The position numbers and the translations under genes were made by a program. A DNA stretch of 64,000 nt, taken from Nissabacter sp. SGAir0207. GTDB lineage: Bacteria; Pseudomonadota; Gammaproteobacteria; Enterobacterales; Enterobacteriaceae. Numbering within the stretch: position 1 is the stretch's first letter; every line of letters begins with the position of its first letter. Location of the stretch: positions 1,488,001 to 1,552,000 of the forward strand of contig NZ_CP028035.1 of the NCBI RefSeq assembly GCF_005491205.1, in the 5' to 3' direction. Positions 1 through 9,575 of the stretch are shown here, in pieces. The notes beneath the pieces were generated by a model. The model was not told where the DNA came from, made no database searches, and worked only from the letters and a program-made list of their open reading frames with translations.

Positions 1-351
1 GTCGAGAACACCCGCAAGCCGGAGACCATCCACCTGAAGCCGAAGAAGGTGATCATTGTCGAGGGCATCCTGCTGCTGACCGACATCCGCCTGCGTCAGG
101 AGATGAACTTCTCCATCTTCGTTGATACCCCGCTGGATATCTGCCTGCTGCGCCGCATGAAGCGCGATATCAACGAGCGCGGCCGCTCGCTGGACTCCGT
201 GATGCAGCAGTACCAAAGCACGGTGCGCCCGATGTTCATGCAGTTCATTGAGCCTTCCAAACAGTATGCTGACATCATCGTGCCGCGCGGCGGCAAGAAC
301 CGCATCGCCATCGACATCCTGAAAGCGAAAATCAGCCAATTTTTTGAATAA
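1..351 (+). CDS. udk: Uridine kinase, C-terminal part (5' end outside window)
   Basis: The frame is open from base 1, so the start codon lies upstream; 116 residues remain of a family of about 213. Udk phosphorylates uridine and cytidine to UMP and CMP in cytoplasmic pyrimidine salvage. The visible part has the hydrophobic strand ending VEGILLL, then the conserved helix with [13 protein letters not shown] (nucleotide-kinase lid arginines), and the C-terminal [16 protein letters not shown] segment typical of enterobacterial Udk. It is followed 26 bases later by dcd, the order seen in E. coli. Confidence 0.95.
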   Translation, partial: VENTRKPETIHLKPKKVIIVEGILLLTDIRLRQEMNFSIFVDTPLDICLLRRMKRDINERGRSLDSVMQQYQSTVRPMFMQFIEPSKQYADIIVPRGGKNRIAIDILKAKISQFFE

Positions 352-377
352 GCGTCGTGACGCCAAGGGAGAGACCC

Positions 378-959
378 ATGAGACTCTGCGATCGAGATAT
401 TGAAGCCTGGATGGACGAGGGGCGGCTGGCCATTACGCCGCGCCCGCCGGTAGAGCGCATCAGCGGGGCCACCGTGGATGTGCGCCTCGGCAACCAGTTC
501 CGCGTGTTCCGCGGCCACACCGCGCCCTACATCGACCTGAGCGGCCCGAAGCATGAGGTGAGCGCCGCGCTGGATCGCGTGATGAGCGATGAGATCGTGC
601 TGCCGGAAGGGGAGGCCTTCTTCCTGCACCCCGGCGAGCTGGCGCTGGCGGTGACGCTGGAGTCCGTGACGCTGCCAGCGGATCTGGTGGGCTGGCTGGA
701 TGGCCGCTCTTCGCTGGCGCGTCTGGGCCTGATGGTGCACGTGACCGCGCACCGCATCGATCCGGGCTGGCAGGGGCGGATTGTACTAGAGTTCTATAAT
801 TCAGGTAAGCTGCCCCTGGCGCTGCGTCCCGGCATGATGATCGGCGCGCTCAGCTTTGAACCGCTGTCCGGCCCCGCCGCGCGACCTTACAACCGTCGCG
901 AGGATGCCAAGTACCGCGACCAGCAGGGCGCTGTCGCCAGCCGTATCGACAAGGATTAG
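378..959 (+). CDS. dcd: dCTP deaminase
   Basis: Deaminates dCTP to dUTP, feeding dTTP synthesis. The ATG at 378 gives 193 residues ([11 protein letters not shown]...), the length of the E. coli enzyme; an in-frame GTG at 357 would only add a short unconserved tail. [10 protein letters not shown] and the HRIDPGWQG segment are hallmark trimeric dCTP deaminase/dUTPase-fold motifs, and the glutamate in VLEFYNSG matches the catalytic position. AGGGAGAGA just upstream serves as ribosome binding site. It lies between udk and asmA as in other enterics. Confidence 0.96.
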   Translation: MRLCDRDIEAWMDEGRLAITPRPPVERISGATVDVRLGNQFRVFRGHTAPYIDLSGPKHEVSAALDRVMSDEIVLPEGEAFFLHPGELALAVTLESVTLPADLVGWLDGRSSLARLGLMVHVTAHRIDPGWQGRIVLEFYNSGKLPLALRPGMMIGALSFEPLSGPAARPYNRREDAKYRDQQGAVASRIDKD

Positions 960-996
960 CCCTCACGACGGCGGGCGGCTTCACGATGAGGAAGGC

Positions 997-2832
997 ATGA
1001 GAAGACTACTGACCACGTTGGCTATTCTGTTGTTGGTGCTGGTGGCAGGGATGACCGCCCTGGTGCTGCTGGTGAACCCGAACGATTTCCGTCAATACAT
1101 GGCGCGGCAGGTGGAGCAGCGCAGCGGCTACCAGCTCGCGCTGGAGGGCGATCTGCGCTGGCATGTCTGGCCGCAGCTCAGCATCATCGCCGGGCCAATG
1201 ACGCTGACGGCGCCGGGCGCGCAGGCGGCGGTGGTCACGGCGGAGAACATGCGCCTTGACGTGAAGCTGTGGCCGCTGCTCTCCCACCAGCTGGCGGTGA
1301 AGCAGGTGATGCTGAAGAACGCCGTCATCCGCCTGACGCCGGAGAGCGAGGCCCGCCAGCAGGATGCGCCGGTAGCCCCGGCTGGCCAGCCAGCGGAGGT
1401 GGGCGACAACGCCCACTGGCAGTTTGACATTGACAGGTTGCAGGTGGCCGATAGCCTGCTGGTCTGGCAGCGCGCCGACAATAGCCAGATCAATGTGCGT
1501 GACATCAACCTCTCCCTGACCCAGCAGGATCACCGTCAGGCGGAGATTACCCTCTCCAGCCGTATCAACCGCGACCAGCGTGATCTGGCCTTCTCCCTCG
1601 CCGGACAGGCGGATCTCTCCCGCTTCCCGCAGGCCATCAGCGGGCAGATTGCACGTTTTGATTACCAGTTGGAGGGCGCGGGCATCCCGCCCGGCGGCAT
1701 CAAGGGGCAGGGCAGCGTGCAGGCCAGCTACCAGCAGTCGCCCGCCTCCCTGAGCCTGCGTGAACTGTCGCTGTCGGCCAATGAGAGCCAGTTGCGCGGC
1801 GAGATCAGCGCCCAGCTGGATGAAACGCCCCGTTATCAGGTGGCGTTGACCGCCGATCGCCTAAACCTGGATGCCCTCAGCGGCTGGCAGGCGGGCGACG
1901 ATGGCTCGGCCCAGCGCGGCCAGACCGTCACCTCCACGCCCGTGATTGCCCGTGTGCCGCATCTGGAGACCAATGAGCTGGCGGCGCTGGCGGACTTCGA
2001 CGCGCAGATTGGTTTGCAGGCCGCCAACCTCACCTGGCGTGGTTTGCAGGTGCAGCAATTCAATTTGCAGGCGGACAACCAGCGTGGGCAGATGGCGCTG
2101 CGTACCCTCTCCGGTGCGCTGGGGCAGGGTACCTTCTCCTTGCCCGGCACGCTGGACGCCACCGGCGATCGGGTGCGGCTGGCGCTGGCACCGGTGTTGC
2201 ATCAGGTGGAGTTGACGCCGCTGCTGCGCGCCGCTGGCCTGCCACAGGCGCTGAGCGGCCGCTTCTCCCTGACGGGCAACCTCGCGGGCGAGGGGCTGAC
2301 GGCAGATGACGTCAACCGCCGCTGGCAGGGGCAGGCGGAGATGTCGATGGAGGGCGCGCGCCTGCAAGGGCTGAATATCCAGCAGCTGATCCAGCAGGCG
2401 GTGGCGCGCAACAACGGTGGAGTACAGGGGCAGGATCGCTACGAGCGCTATACCGAGGTCGATCGGTTGAGCGCCCACGGCGATCTGAAAGAGGGCGTCA
2501 TTGCCCTCAGCAACCTGGAGGCGGTCTCGCCGCTGCTGACCATCACTGGCGCCGGTACCCTCAGCCTGCCGGATGAGCAGTGCGACGTGGCGCTCTCCAC
2601 CCGTGTCACCGGTGGCTGGCGCGGCGACAGCAAGCTGATTGAGGCGCTGGGCCGCACCGCCGTGCCGCTGCGCATCTATGGGCCGTGGGCACAGCTCAAC
2701 TACCAGCTCAAGGTGGATGAGGTGCTGCGCAAACAGCTCCAGCAAGAGGCGAAGCGCGCGCTGAAAGAGTGGGTGGAGAAGAACCGTAACAGCGCTGACC
2801 AGCCGTTAAACAAGTTGCTGAAACACAACTGA
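997..2832 (+). CDS. asmA: AsmA-family outer-membrane assembly protein
   Basis: The start MRRLLTTLAILLLVLVAGM at 997 gives 611 residues with an N-terminal membrane anchor and a long periplasmic beta-rich domain. An in-frame start at 856 would overlap dcd by about 100 bases and is rejected. AsmA-like proteins form elongated periplasmic lipid-transfer-like structures and influence outer-membrane composition; E. coli AsmA is 617 residues. The N-terminal FRQYMARQVEQRSGYQL and C-terminal LSTRVTGGWRGDSKLIEAL segments are family-like. The gene follows dcd closely and ends before a strong terminator. Confidence 0.93.
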   Translation: MRRLLTTLAILLLVLVAGMTALVLLVNPNDFRQYMARQVEQRSGYQLALEGDLRWHVWPQLSIIAGPMTLTAPGAQAAVVTAENMRLDVKLWPLLSHQLAVKQVMLKNAVIRLTPESEARQQDAPVAPAGQPAEVGDNAHWQFDIDRLQVADSLLVWQRADNSQINVRDINLSLTQQDHRQAEITLSSRINRDQRDLAFSLAGQADLSRFPQAISGQIARFDYQLEGAGIPPGGIKGQGSVQASYQQSPASLSLRELSLSANESQLRGEISAQLDETPRYQVALTADRLNLDALSGWQAGDDGSAQRGQTVTSTPVIARVPHLETNELAALADFDAQIGLQAANLTWRGLQVQQFNLQADNQRGQMALRTLSGALGQGTFSLPGTLDATGDRVRLALAPVLHQVELTPLLRAAGLPQALSGRFSLTGNLAGEGLTADDVNRRWQGQAEMSMEGARLQGLNIQQLIQQAVARNNGGVQGQDRYERYTEVDRLSAHGDLKEGVIALSNLEAVSPLLTITGAGTLSLPDEQCDVALSTRVTGGWRGDSKLIEALGRTAVPLRIYGPWAQLNYQLKVDEVLRKQLQQEAKRALKEWVEKNRNSADQPLNKLLKHN

Positions 2833-2860
2833 TCCCCCGCGTACCGATCCCTTCCTGACA

Positions 2861-2895
2861 CGCCGCCGGTTCCCCCGGCGGCGTTTCTCTTTTTT
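2861..2895 (+). terminator. Rho-independent terminator after asmA
   Basis: A perfect 9-bp GC stem (CGCCGCCGG / CCGGCGGCG) with a 5-base loop is followed by a T-rich run ending in TTTTTT. It closes the udk-dcd-asmA unit before dcuC. Confidence 0.9.
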
Positions 2896-3021
2896 GCCTA
2901 CTTCATCCTCTCCTGCTTTGACGGGAATCAGTATCGCACTGGCCGATTTTCGGCACAGTCGCGGCTGATGAACCCACAGGCATGGCGCCTGTGCGCAACC
3001 CTAATCACAGGAGGAGCCTGT

Positions 3022-4383
3022 ATGCTGGAGCTGGGAATCGGACTGGCCGTGACCGTGATCGTCGGCCGCTACATTATCAAAGGGTACCCGGCCAGCGGTG
3101 TGCTGATGGCCGGCGGTGTGGCACTGCTGGCCATCAGTGCCGCGCTGGGGAAGGGGGTGCTGCCGACGGGCACCCCCGGCACTGGCTGGGCGGCCGCGGA
3201 CATCGCCGAGTATGTCAAAAGCCTGCTGATGAGCCGAGGTGGCGACCTCGGCATGATGATCATGATTTTGTGTGGTTTTGCCGCCTACATGACCCACATC
3301 GGCGCCAATGATCAGGTGGTCAGTTTGGCGTCGCGGCCGCTGCGCCGCATCAACTCCCCCTACCTGCTGATGGTGGCCGCCTATCTGGTGGCCTGCCTGA
3401 TGTCGCTGGCTGTCTCCTCCGCCACCGGGCTGGGGGTGCTGCTGATGGCAACGCTGTTCCCGCTGATGGTCAATGTCGGCATCAGCCGCGGGGCCGCCGC
3501 TGCCATCTGCGCCTCGCCGGCTGCCATCATCCTCTCTCCCACCTCCGGTGACGTGGTGCTGGCCGCCAATGCGGCAGAGATGCCGCTGGTGACCTTCGCC
3601 TTCCGCACCACGCTGCCCATTTCAGCGGCCGCTATTGCGGGCATGGCGCTGGCGCACTACTTCTGGCAACGCTTCCTCGATCGCCGCGCGCCAGCGGAAA
3701 CGGCCGCTCCGGCGGCACCCGATGCCGCGCCAGCTACCGCCGCGCCACGCGGTTATGCGCTGCTGCCCTTTTTGCCCATCGTTGGCGTGCTGGTGTTTGA
3801 TGGCAAGTGGGGGCCGTCGCTGCACATCATCACCCTGTTGGTGATCTGTCTGGCGCTGACGGCGCTGTTGGAGTTTCTCCGCAGCCGTGACGCCCGCAGC
3901 GTGTTCCGCGGGCTGGAGGTGGCCTACCGCGGCATGGCGGATGCCTTCGCCAGCGTGGTGATTCTGCTGGTGGCGGCGGGCGTATTCGCCCAGGGACTGG
4001 GGGCACTCGGCTTTATCCGCGCGCTGATTGACCTGGCGCAGGGGGCGGGCGGCGGCGCGCTGGTGATGCTGCTGGTGCTGGTGACCATCACCATGCTGGC
4101 CGCCATTACCACCGGTTCTGGCAACGCGCCCTTTTATGCCTTCGTGGAGCTGATCCCGCCGCTGGCGGCGCAAATGGGCATCCGGCCCGCCTATCTGGTG
4201 ATCCCGATGTTGCAGGCTTCCAACCTGGGGCGCACGTTATCGCCGGTTTCCGGGGTCATCGTGGCGGTGGCGGGAATGGCTAAAATTTCACCTTTCGAGC
4301 TGGTGAAACGCACTGCCGTGCCGGTGATGGTTGGACTAATGATAGTGATTATCACTACTGAATTGTTAGTTTCACCACATTAA
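3022..4383 (+). CDS. dcuC: Anaerobic C4-dicarboxylate transporter DcuC
   Basis: Inner-membrane carrier for succinate efflux and fumarate/malate exchange under anaerobic conditions. The ATG at 3022 follows a good AGGAGG-like site (3010-3015) and gives 453 residues, against about 461 in E. coli DcuC. Highly conserved DcuC stretches are visible: SRGGDLGMMIMILCGFAAYM, THIGANDQVV, VSSATGLGVLLMATLFPLMV and TTGSGNAPFYAFVELIP. There are about 12 hydrophobic segments. An Ala/Pro-rich loop near residue 225-250 is longer than usual. In E. coli dcuC lies elsewhere, so its place next to asmA is a local arrangement. Confidence 0.95.
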   Translation: MLELGIGLAVTVIVGRYIIKGYPASGVLMAGGVALLAISAALGKGVLPTGTPGTGWAAADIAEYVKSLLMSRGGDLGMMIMILCGFAAYMTHIGANDQVVSLASRPLRRINSPYLLMVAAYLVACLMSLAVSSATGLGVLLMATLFPLMVNVGISRGAAAAICASPAAIILSPTSGDVVLAANAAEMPLVTFAFRTTLPISAAAIAGMALAHYFWQRFLDRRAPAETAAPAAPDAAPATAAPRGYALLPFLPIVGVLVFDGKWGPSLHIITLLVICLALTALLEFLRSRDARSVFRGLEVAYRGMADAFASVVILLVAAGVFAQGLGALGFIRALIDLAQGAGGGALVMLLVLVTITMLAAITTGSGNAPFYAFVELIPPLAAQMGIRPAYLVIPMLQASNLGRTLSPVSGVIVAVAGMAKISPFELVKRTAVPVMVGLMIVIITTELLVSPH

Positions 4384-4391
4384 AAACCAAT

Positions 4392-4434
4392 AACCCGCCA
4401 ATTCGTAGCAGAGGCGGGTTTCAGAATCCTCTGC
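4392..4434 (+). terminator. Overlapping hairpins after dcuC (probable terminator)
   Basis: AACCCGCC (4392-4399) pairs with GGCGGGTT (4413-4420). An alternative hairpin pairs GCAGAGG (4408-4414) with CCTCTGC (4428-4434). The two share bases and cannot form together. The T-run is short, so termination strength is uncertain. Confidence 0.5.
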
Positions 4435-4604
4435 TGTTAAAAGTGAAAAATTTGTAATCTCATGGGAAGGTTCCCCTATTTCACTCGACATCTTTTTGAC
4501 GCCAGCAATATTATTTTCGGGATTTATTACGCCTGTCATCTGGCAGTCCTATCCTGCATTACTGCGTCAACGACCCGCGGCGCGGCCTGATACCGGGAGA
4601 TGTT

Positions 4605-5693
4605 ATGAGTGGAAACGATCGCGAAATACAGTGGATTAATACGCTGAAAGGCGCGTGTATCCTGCTAGTTATCTTGCACCACTTAATGCTGACCAGTTTC
4701 ATTCCTTCGTTGAAGATCATTGGTGAGGAGAGCATCCTCGGACAGTGGTGGCTGACGCTGAATGCGTACCTCACCCCGCTGCGGATGCCCTCCTTCTTCT
4801 TTATCTCTGGCCTGTTGGCCACCAACTCTGTCATCAACAAAGCCTGGCGGCAGGTGTTCACCAAGCGCGTGGTGAACATGGTGTATGTCTACCTGCTCTG
4901 GTGCGTGATTCAGTGGGCATTCGTCACCTTCATCAACCAACACCTCTCCATTGACCAGTGGGAAGTGCGTAACATGGTGGGCGCGGTCTACGCCAACTCG
5001 TTCAATGAGTTCCTGATGTTTGTGCTGACGGCGATGTCCAACGCCTGGTATCTCTACGCGCTGGCGATCTACTTTGTGGCCTGCAAGCTGTTCAAAAACA
5101 ATGTCGTGCCGTTGCTGCTGCTGGCGGTGCTGGCGAACTACATCGCCGCCCGCGGCCTGCTGCCGGGCTGGGGGCCGAATAGCGTGGCGCAGAACGCCAT
5201 CTACTTCTGCACCGGCTGCTTCTACGGCAAGCAGATTGTTGAGGCACTGCGGATGCGCCGTAACATTCTGCTGGCGATTATGCTGGCGCTGCCGTTCGCC
5301 CTGCTGCACGGCTGGTTTGGCATGAACAAAAGCATTTTCCACTGTGCCATCGCCATTGTGCTCTGCATTGTCATCTGCCAGCAGGTGAACCGCCGCATGA
5401 ACCCGGACAGCCTCAATTGGCTGGGCAAGAATACCCTCCAGGTCTATGTTATCCATAAGATCATCACCGAGGCCATCGCCGTCTGTGTGGTGGGGACGCT
5501 GGTGCACTACCACCTGTTTGCCAACGGCATCTTCTCGGCCATCTGGATGCTGACCTTCCCGCTGGTGGGCGTGTCGCTCTGCGTGTTTATCTCCCTTGGC
5601 ATCTGGCGGGTGATCAACCGCGGGCCGGGCAGGGCGCTGTTCCAGTACCCCGGCCTGAACAAACCGCTGCCGCCCTTGGTGAAACAGCCATAA
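4605..5693 (+). CDS. Membrane acyltransferase 3 family protein, YcfT-like
   Basis: A 362-residue polytopic inner-membrane protein of the acyltransferase-3 family, which moves acyl groups onto extracytoplasmic glycans. The N-terminal INTLKGACILLVILHH carries the family's conserved His. PLRMPSFFFISGLL and the later NTLQVYVIHKI are typical of the family, and about ten hydrophobic helices follow. Overall layout recalls E. coli YcfT. GGGAGATGTT before the ATG is a clear ribosome site. It stands alone between dcuC and convergent yegH. The substrate is unknown; a role in modifying the neighbouring polysaccharides is only a possibility. Confidence 0.8.
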   Translation: MSGNDREIQWINTLKGACILLVILHHLMLTSFIPSLKIIGEESILGQWWLTLNAYLTPLRMPSFFFISGLLATNSVINKAWRQVFTKRVVNMVYVYLLWCVIQWAFVTFINQHLSIDQWEVRNMVGAVYANSFNEFLMFVLTAMSNAWYLYALAIYFVACKLFKNNVVPLLLLAVLANYIAARGLLPGWGPNSVAQNAIYFCTGCFYGKQIVEALRMRRNILLAIMLALPFALLHGWFGMNKSIFHCAIAIVLCIVICQQVNRRMNPDSLNWLGKNTLQVYVIHKIITEAIAVCVVGTLVHYHLFANGIFSAIWMLTFPLVGVSLCVFISLGIWRVINRGPGRALFQYPGLNKPLPPLVKQP

Positions 5694-5697
5694 AAAA

Positions 5698-5724
5698 GGC
5701 GGGGCCGGTTGACCCGGCCCCGCC
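5698..5724. terminator. Bidirectional terminator between convergent genes
   Basis: A stem of about 11 bp (GGCGGGGCCGG with CCGGCCCCGCC) has A6 on its left flank, which reads as a T-run for minus-strand transcription. The right flank is only moderately T-rich. It separates the acyltransferase gene from yegH. Confidence 0.88.
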
Positions 5725-5744
5725 TCTCTTCCTGCCGCTTGCGG

Positions 5745-7331
5745 CTACACTTCGTAATCCTCTTCCACCGGCTGCACCGGCGCGGTGATCTTCACCCGCG
5801 TGATGCGGTGGCTGTTGACCTCCAACGCTTCAAACAGGTAGTCGCCAATCTGGTAGGCCGCCCCCTGCGTGGGGATCGCCTGCGCATACTCCATCAGCAA
5901 ACCGGCCAGCGTGTGGTACTCCCGCTTCTCATCCGCCGGCACCGGGATGTAGAGCGCCAGATCCTCCAGCGGGATGTAGCCATTGGCGATCCAGGTGCGC
6001 TCATCGGTCTGCTGGATATCGTGGCGCGGGTCATTCTCCTCTCCAGCCACCGGCAGGTTACCGGCAATGGTCTCCATCACGTCCGTGAGGGTCACGACCC
6101 CCTCGACCGAGCCAAACTCATCCACCACGAAGGCAAAGTGGGTCTGCGCCTGACGGAACTGCTCCAGCGCCATCAGCAACGTCAACTGCTCCGGGAAGAT
6201 CAGCGGCTGGCGCACCACCGCCCGCACATCCAGCGCCTGCTGCGCCAGCAGCTGCCGCAACAGGTCGATGGTATGCACCACCCCCAGCGGCTCATCCGTC
6301 GCGTTGTCCTCCGTCACCACCAGCCGCGTGTGCTGGTTGCGCGCCAGCTGCGCCGCCAGCGCCTCAGGCGGATCGTTCAGCTCCAGACACTCCACGTCAT
6401 GGCGTGAGGTCATGATGCTGCTGACGCTGCGCTGGCCGAGGCCCAGCACGCGCTCAATCATGCGCCGCTCCTGCTCGTTAAACACCTCTCCGCCGCCGCT
6501 GTCAGCCACCATGTTGGCGCTGTGGTTGTCGAGATCGGTCTCCTCATGTCGGCCACTGAGCATACGCAGCACCGTTTCGGCGGTGCGCTCGCGCAAAGAG
6601 CGGTGGGAGGAGAGGAAACGCCGCCGGTTGAACTGCGCCAGCTGGTTGAGCGCCTCAATCATCACCGAGAAGCCAATCGCCGCATAGAGGTAGCCTTTCG
6701 GGATGTGGTAGCCAAAGCCGTCAGCAATCAGGCTAAAGCCAATCATCAGCAGGAAGCTGAGGCACAGGATGACGATGGTGGGGTGGGCGTTGACGAAGCG
6801 GGTCAACGGCTTGCTGGCAAGCAGCATCAGGCCAATGGCGATACAGACCGCCAGCATCATCACCGGCAGGTGATCCACCATGCCGACGGCGGTGATCACC
6901 GAGTCGAGCGAGAAGACGGCATCCAGCACCACAATCTGCGCCACCACCGGCCAGAAGCGGGCGGCCTTGCGCGGCCCCTCATCGTGATGGTCTTTCGCCT
7001 CCAGCTGCTCGTTCAGCTCCACTGTGGCCTTGAACAGCAGGAACACGCCGCCCACCAGCATAATCAGGTCACGCCCGCTGAACGGGTGCGCCATCAGGGT
7101 GAACATCGGCTGGGTCAGGGTCGAGAGCCAGGAGATAGAGGCCAGCAGCAGCAGGCGCATGATCAGCGCCAGCATCAGGCCCGTTACGCGCGCACGGTCG
7201 CGCTGTTTGCGCGGTACCTTCTCCGCCAGAATGGCGATGAAGATAAGGTTATCGATACCGAGCACAATCTCCAGTACCACCAGGGTTGCCAGCCCGGCCC
7301 AAATTGTCGGATCGGCGATCCATTCCATCAC
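5745..7331 (-). CDS. yegH: TerC/CBS/CorC-domain inner-membrane protein YegH
   Basis: 528 residues, matching E. coli YegH (527). Residues 1-235 form a TerC-type membrane domain with the acidic motifs EIVLGIDNL and [13 protein letters not shown] pair lies at roughly 300-430 ([12 protein letters not shown]..., [17 protein letters not shown]), and a CorC/HlyC C-terminal domain ends the protein. TerC-like proteins are linked to metal-ion handling; YegH's own function is not established. In E. coli yegH also lies between asmA and wza. Translation may start at the second Met (7328). Confidence 0.93.
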   Translation of the reverse strand: MMEWIADPTIWAGLATLVVLEIVLGIDNLIFIAILAEKVPRKQRDRARVTGLMLALIMRLLLLASISWLSTLTQPMFTLMAHPFSGRDLIMLVGGVFLLFKATVELNEQLEAKDHHDEGPRKAARFWPVVAQIVVLDAVFSLDSVITAVGMVDHLPVMMLAVCIAIGLMLLASKPLTRFVNAHPTIVILCLSFLLMIGFSLIADGFGYHIPKGYLYAAIGFSVMIEALNQLAQFNRRRFLSSHRSLRERTAETVLRMLSGRHEETDLDNHSANMVADSGGGEVFNEQERRMIERVLGLGQRSVSSIMTSRHDVECLELNDPPEALAAQLARNQHTRLVVTEDNATDEPLGVVHTIDLLRQLLAQQALDVRAVVRQPLIFPEQLTLLMALEQFRQAQTHFAFVVDEFGSVEGVVTLTDVMETIAGNLPVAGEENDPRHDIQQTDERTWIANGYIPLEDLALYIPVPADEKREYHTLAGLLMEYAQAIPTQGAAYQIGDYLFEALEVNSHRITRVKITAPVQPVEEDYEV

Positions 7332-7799
7332 GTCTACAGCCTCAATGTCATACGGGACACCCCGCGCCCGCCATAATGTAAGCCGGGCGCTGAAAATTCA
7401 ACTTTAAATCCACCTCCCCCGGCCAGCGGGGTCGGCTGCGATTAATATTTAAAAATTGCCGCAATTAAATGACATTAATCAGTTAATCAAGAGGGTAAAA
7501 GTGGAAATATATATGAGGAAATTCCTAAATTCACTGTATCCATTCTGATACCATGCGCCATTCGTCGGGAAATAATGAGCAATATGATTAGTCCGAATTA
7601 TACGAATTTTTCTCAATCCCACTTGAAATTCTGGCTAATAAAGCATCCTCACCTCAGTTAAATCTGAAAGAGCTTACTATTCAGGCGGCTGTCGTTCAAT
7701 TTTGCGACATCGAAAAGCGGCGGGAAATAGGGGGGGTAGTCTTATTCCTAAAAGAATAGCAAAGGCCTACAACAGGCTTGTAACACCTGAGCAATAGTA

Positions 7800-7813
7800 T
7801 AAGAATCTTAGAC
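7800..7813 (+). promoter_or_regulatory. Candidate RcsAB half-site upstream of wza operon
   Basis: TAAGAATCTTAGAC matches the first half of the RcsAB consensus (TAAGAATATTCTTA-like) exactly but the second half poorly, 9 of 14 in all. It is centred about 88 bp before the start expected from the weak promoter at 7862-7888, a distance plausible for Rcs-activated capsule promoters. Confidence 0.35.
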
Positions 7814-7965
7814 ACAATTTATATATCACGTTCAACCCAATGCCTAAATGGTGGCGATAAATTGTCAGTTATGTGACAAGCCTATCATTTGCGTACCGGG
7901 CTTTGCCCAGCCTGAAGCCGCGTCTGCCGGCGTAAGGGCGTGAGGTTGTTGACGTTTTCTCCGTA

Positions 7966-8003
7966 CAGTGCATTGGTAGCTGCAAGCCAAGGGCGGTAGC
8001 GTG
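7966..8003 (+). promoter_or_regulatory. JUMPstart element with ops site (RfaH recruitment)
   Basis: A 38-base match to the 39-base JUMPstart consensus starts CAGTGCATTGGTAGCTG and ends with an exact ops core GGCGGTAGCGTG (7992-8003). In enterics ops pauses RNA polymerase and loads RfaH, which suppresses termination through long polysaccharide operons. It lies about 430 bases before wza in the transcribed leader. Confidence 0.93.
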
Positions 8004-8026
8004 TCCGGGTAAAGGGGAGGTCAACA

Positions 8027-8055
8027 GTTCCGCTGCGAAATATTCGCAGCGGAAC
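8027..8055 (+). repeat. Perfect 13-bp inverted repeat in the wza leader
   Basis: GTTCCGCTGCGAA (8027-8039) and TTCGCAGCGGAAC (8043-8055) are separated by three bases and begin 24 bases after ops. No T-run follows, so it is not a simple terminator. It could be a strong leader-RNA hairpin or a protein operator. Confidence 0.75.
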
Positions 8056-8435
8056 AAGATATAGACCATTCCTAACGTCAATTTCTTTAACTTACGCCAT
8101 GATGCCCTCCGCCAGGAATGAAAGCGGCCTGCGGGCGCTGCCAATGAAGTAATGGCGGTGAGCCGGAAAGAGCAGAAGTGAATTCAGGTGAAATTGATAA
8201 GCAATTTATATGAAATCGGTTAACTAAGAGCATTCAACAGATGAATGTTTGATAAAGATCGTTATAGTACGCATCAAGCTCACTCATTTTGTTAAGGAAC
8301 CAGCCGCTATTACGAGACGCCAGTGACCAGATGCTTCTACTACACGCTTGGGGCTTTGAAAGGTTGAGCAGTGACTTTATCAGGGACGGCGGAATACGTC
8401 CTTTTCAGAAAATCAGCGACAGTGATGATAATGCA

Positions 8436-9569
8436 ATGGCTAATAGAAAATTAAAACTGATACCGCTTTTGGTATCGATCACCCTGATCAGTGGCTGTGC
8501 CGTCATTCCTGGTCAGAATCTTTCGACCAGTGGGAAAATGGTAGTTAAACAGGACGACGCCGATTACGACATCGACAAATTGGTTAATGTCTATCCGCTC
8601 ACGCCGAAATTGGTGGAGCAAATGCGTGTCCGCCCGCTGGTCGCACAGCAAAACCCGGCGCTGCAAAATGAGTTGGCCAATTACCAGTACCGCGTGGGCG
8701 TGGGCGATGTGCTGAACATCATCGTCTGGGACCACCCGGAGCTGACCACGCCAGCCGGTACTTACCGTAGCGCCAGCGATACCGGTAACTGGGTGCACGC
8801 CGATGGCACCATCTTCTATCCCTATATTGGCCGCGTCCGTGTGCTGGGCCGTACCGTCACGCAGATCCGTGACGAGATCGCCGGCCGTCTGGCGCAATTT
8901 ATTGAAAGCCCGCAGGTGGACGTGAGCATCGCCTCCTTCCGCTCGCAGAAGGTCTATGTCTCCGGTGAAGTGGGCACCTCCGGCCAGCAGCCGATCACCA
9001 ACGTGCCGCTGACCATTCTGGACGCCATCAACGCCGCCGGTGGCCTGACCACCGACGCCGACTGGCGCAACGTAGTGCTGACGCACAATGGCCGCGAGGA
9101 GCACATCTCCCTGCAATCCTTGATGCAGGAAGGCAACCTCGGCCAGAACCGTCTGCTCTATCCGGGCGACATCCTGTTTGTGCCGCGTAACGATGACCTG
9201 AAAGTGTTCGTGATGGGTGAAGTGACGCGTCAGTCCACCCTGAAGATGGACCGCAGTGGCATGACGCTGGCCGAGGCGCTGGGCAATGCCCAGGGCGTAG
9301 ACCAGACCGCCGCCAACTCCACCGGCATCTTCGTGATCCGTCCGCTGAAGGGCAAAGAGGGCAGCAAGCTGGCGAACATCTACCAGCTCAATACCCAGGA
9401 TGCCTCCAGCCTGGTGCTGGGCACCGAGTTCCAGTTGCAGCCGTATGACATCGTCTACGTGACCGCGGCGCCAGTCGTGCGTTGGAACCGTCTGATCAGC
9501 CAGTTGCTGCCGACCATCAACAGCATCCGTTACGTGACCGAAACGGTACAGGACTTCAGGAGCTTCTAA
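8436..9569 (+). CDS. wza: Outer-membrane polysaccharide export lipoprotein Wza
   Basis: Forms the octameric outer-membrane channel for capsule or exopolysaccharide. The start at 8436 ([12 protein letters not shown]) gives 377 residues with a lipoprotein signal and lipobox LISG-C, lipidated Cys21; E. coli Wza is 379. The poly-export domain ([19 protein letters not shown]) and SLBB-type repeats follow, and the C-terminal amphipathic helix ([18 protein letters not shown]) would form the outer-membrane barrel. The frame is open upstream to 8289, but the lipoprotein signal fixes the start. First gene of wza-wzb-wzc. Confidence 0.96.
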   Translation: MANRKLKLIPLLVSITLISGCAVIPGQNLSTSGKMVVKQDDADYDIDKLVNVYPLTPKLVEQMRVRPLVAQQNPALQNELANYQYRVGVGDVLNIIVWDHPELTTPAGTYRSASDTGNWVHADGTIFYPYIGRVRVLGRTVTQIRDEIAGRLAQFIESPQVDVSIASFRSQKVYVSGEVGTSGQQPITNVPLTILDAINAAGGLTTDADWRNVVLTHNGREEHISLQSLMQEGNLGQNRLLYPGDILFVPRNDDLKVFVMGEVTRQSTLKMDRSGMTLAEALGNAQGVDQTAANSTGIFVIRPLKGKEGSKLANIYQLNTQDASSLVLGTEFQLQPYDIVYVTAAPVVRWNRLISQLLPTINSIRYVTETVQDFRSF

Positions 9570-9575
9570 GCCACC

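Larger units (their letters stand above)
7332..8435. other. AT-rich regulatory region between yegH and wza
   Basis: 1.1 kb without a convincing gene, clearly richer in A/T than its flanks. It holds the minus-strand yegH promoter area and the long leader of the wza operon, with a candidate Rcs box, JUMPstart/ops and a perfect 13-bp inverted repeat. A weak promoter candidate is TTGTCA (7862-7867) with TATCAT (7883-7888), although the 15-bp spacer is short. The leader from there to wza would be about 540 nt. Confidence 0.75.

Noticed and set aside
7869..8144. 91-codon minus-strand frame across the JUMPstart region
   Set aside because: Overlaps the ops element and leader hairpin, which explain the conserved sequence; the translation has no family features.
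8289..8435. In-frame N-terminal extension of wza
   Set aside because: The lipoprotein signal [12 protein letters not shown]...SGC fixes the start at 8436; the upstream part has no conserved sequence and would bury the signal.
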